Of a stretch of DNA of 15,406 nt, positions 14,603 through 15,406 are shown in pieces (position 1 is the stretch's first letter; every line of letters begins with the position of its first letter). The notes beneath the pieces are model-generated. The model ran no database searches. It saw nothing but the letters and a program-made list of their open reading frames with translations, and was not told the DNA's origin. A program made the translations under genes and the position numbers. This DNA comes from Planctomycetota bacterium (GTDB taxonomy: Bacteria > Planctomycetota > Phycisphaerae > Phycisphaerales > SM1A02), in the NCBI GenBank assembly GCA_027295365.1, contig JAPULD010000223.1, positions 1 to 15,406 of the forward strand, written 5' to 3'.

Positions 14603-15195
14603 ACCCCCAGCATTTCGTTGATCTGATTGAGCAGTTGATTGACGTTGAACGGCTTCTTTACGAAGGCGTCGGCGCCCATGCTCTTGAGATCTTCGATTTC
14701 ATCCTGATTGATCACGCCCGAGACGATGATGATCTTCGCATTCACGAGATTCGGGTTGGACTTGATGCGCTGACAGACGAGATTGCCGTTGATGTCAGGC
14801 AGCATGTAGTCAAGCAGTATCAGGTGAGGCTTGTGCTTTTCGGTAAGCAGCCCGGCGTCATAGCCGTTCGTGGCGCACTGCACGTTGTATCGCTCATCGT
14901 GACCCAGGAAGTCCATGAAGAGCTCAACGATTTCCGGATCGTCATCCACCACGAGGATGCGCTTGCTGGCGCTCTCGATGGTATCGACGGGGATTTCATT
15001 GGCGTGCATGAACCGAATCAGGTCGCCCCTGGGAATTCGCCTGAACCGCGATCCCGGGACCCTGAAGCCCTGCAGCCGGCCACTATCAAAGCAGCGAATG
15101 ATGGTCTGCTGAGAGACCTTGCAGATTTCGGCGGCTTCACCAGTGGTGAATACTTGCTTGTCCGCCCACGATTTTGTTCCGTTGTTTTTGCCCAT
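14599..15195 (-). CDS. Response regulator: excisionase-type HTH fused to receiver domain
   Basis: The 198-residue protein starts at ATG 15195, selected by GGAGGGGG just upstream. A longer in-frame start at 15270 would cover that site and the -10 box. Residues 15-68 form a small winged HTH of the excisionase/MerR-like type (VFTTGEAAEICKVSQQTIIR; GFRVPGSRFRRIPRGDLIRF). Residues 78-195 form a receiver with all key residues: Asp84-86 acidic cluster (ILVVDDDPE), phospho-acceptor Asp129 (LILLDYMLPD), Ser159, and Lys180 in VKKPF. HTH-first, receiver-last is the reverse of the usual order and is known in planctomycetes. It is the first gene of a three-gene operon and probably takes phosphate from the HDOD kinase (inference). 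It may also regulate its own operon through the inverted repeat at 15248-15274 (inference). Confidence 0.95.
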   Translation of the reverse strand: MGKNNGTKSWADKQVFTTGEAAEICKVSQQTIIRCFDSGRLQGFRVPGSRFRRIPRGDLIRFMHANEIPVDTIESASKRILVVDDDPEIVELFMDFLGHDERYNVQCATNGYDAGLLTEKHKPHLILLDYMLPDINGNLVCQRIKSNPNLVNAKIIIVSGVINQDEIEDLKSMGADAFVKKPFNVNQLLNQINEMLGV

Positions 15196-15201
15196 GATGA
15201 T

Positions 15202-15209
15202 CCCCCTCC
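15202..15209 (-). promoter_or_regulatory. Strong ribosome binding site of the signalling operon
   Basis: Minus-strand GGAGGGGG lies 6-9 nt before ATG 15195. It fixes the start of the HTH-receiver protein and contrasts with the absent Shine-Dalgarno sites of most other genes here. Confidence 0.8.
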
Positions 15210-15216
15210 ATGTTGA

Positions 15217-15222
15217 ATCATA
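15217..15222 (-). promoter_or_regulatory. TATGAT -10 box of the signalling operon
   Basis: TATGAT is a five-of-six match to TATAAT. It would start transcription near 15210 and give a leader of about 15 nt holding the GGAGGGGG. The -35 region is poor at every usual spacing, which fits a promoter needing an activator. Confidence 0.5.
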
Positions 15223-15247
15223 CGATTGCCCAAGTGACCTGGTTCCT

Positions 15248-15274
15248 GTAAGTGCCCCAATTTGCCGCACTTAC
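15248..15274. promoter_or_regulatory. Perfect 8-bp inverted repeat, candidate operator of the signalling operon
   Basis: GTAAGTGC and GCACTTAC flank an 11-nt spacer, so the half-site centres are 19 bp apart. The repeat lies about 38-64 bp upstream of the predicted start site, where an activator would bind. No other copy was noticed in the window. The HTH-receiver protein encoded next to it is the natural candidate to bind. Confidence 0.5.
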
Positions 15275-15370
15275 CGAAATGTCATCGGCCACAGCCTTTG
15301 CCATCTCTAGAGTGCTAGTCAATCCTTAGCTTTCCCCGACCTCCCAGAAGCTACAGCCTGCTTATGTCAC

Positions 15371-15399
15371 GTCTGAAGCCCCGTTATCAGGCATCAGAC
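15371..15399. repeat. Imperfect hairpin near the right edge
   Basis: GTCTGA-A-GCC pairs with GGC-A-TCAGAC around a 9-nt loop, with one A/A mismatch. It may be the terminator of a plus-strand transcript or a gene end beyond the window, since TTGGCTT follows. It is too close to the edge to decide. The rest of 15275-15370 shows no gene. Confidence 0.35.
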
Positions 15400-15406
15400 T
15401 TGGCTT

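Noticed and set aside
13844..15216. Plus-strand frames 13844-14533 and 14530-15216
   Set aside because: They are antisense to the kinase and the response regulator, with no domain and no ribosome site.
15305..15312. CTCTAGAG palindrome with nearby CTAG
   Set aside because: An isolated 8-bp palindrome far upstream of the promoter, with no second copy or aligned promoter elements.

Overview
The window reads as ordinary-to-accessory chromosome from a planctomycete, most likely of the Phycisphaerae lineage. The basis is indirect: a dockerin-type C-terminal repeat (GDVNCDGAVNVDDLLDLL, ending in AAWGPCGL) of the kind abundant in that group, two small lipoproteins, an excisionase-type HTH fused to a receiver domain, a long DnaE, and moderately high GC. 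No tRNA, rRNA, CRISPR array, insertion sequence or phage gene was seen.

Layout. At the left edge, on the minus strand, lies most of a B12-binding-type radical SAM enzyme (1-1730, C-terminus outside the window). Upstream of it is a short decayed stretch holding only the dockerin tail of a lost secreted protein (1935-2054). An AraC-type regulator (minus) and a DUF3224 lipoprotein (plus) are then arranged divergently across about 50 bp. Plus-strand genes follow: a PEGA-domain lipoprotein, a secreted coiled-coil protein, a one-pass membrane protein and a class IV PLP aminotransferase. A small membrane protein (minus) ends on the same CTAG tetramer as the aminotransferase. Next comes the large replicative polymerase gene dnaE (7160-11050, plus).

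The right third is a compact minus-strand signalling operon, converging on dnaE. In transcription order it encodes an HTH-receiver response regulator, a 772-residue HDOD-GAF-histidine kinase, and a receiver-GAF protein whose receiver has lost its phosphorylation residues. Both gene junctions are 4-bp GTGA stop/start overlaps, so the three products are probably made together. A perfect 8-bp inverted repeat lies upstream of a strong -10 box and Shine-Dalgarno sequence and could be an operator, perhaps for the operon's own regulator.

The most unusual non-coding signal is a -10-like hexamer placed 6-9 nt before several start codons. Exact TAGAAT occurs before three genes, and related TANNNT forms before three others, mostly without a Shine-Dalgarno sequence. 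That placement predicts leaderless or nearly leaderless mRNAs. The signalling operon and the coiled-coil gene, by contrast, have clear Shine-Dalgarno sites.
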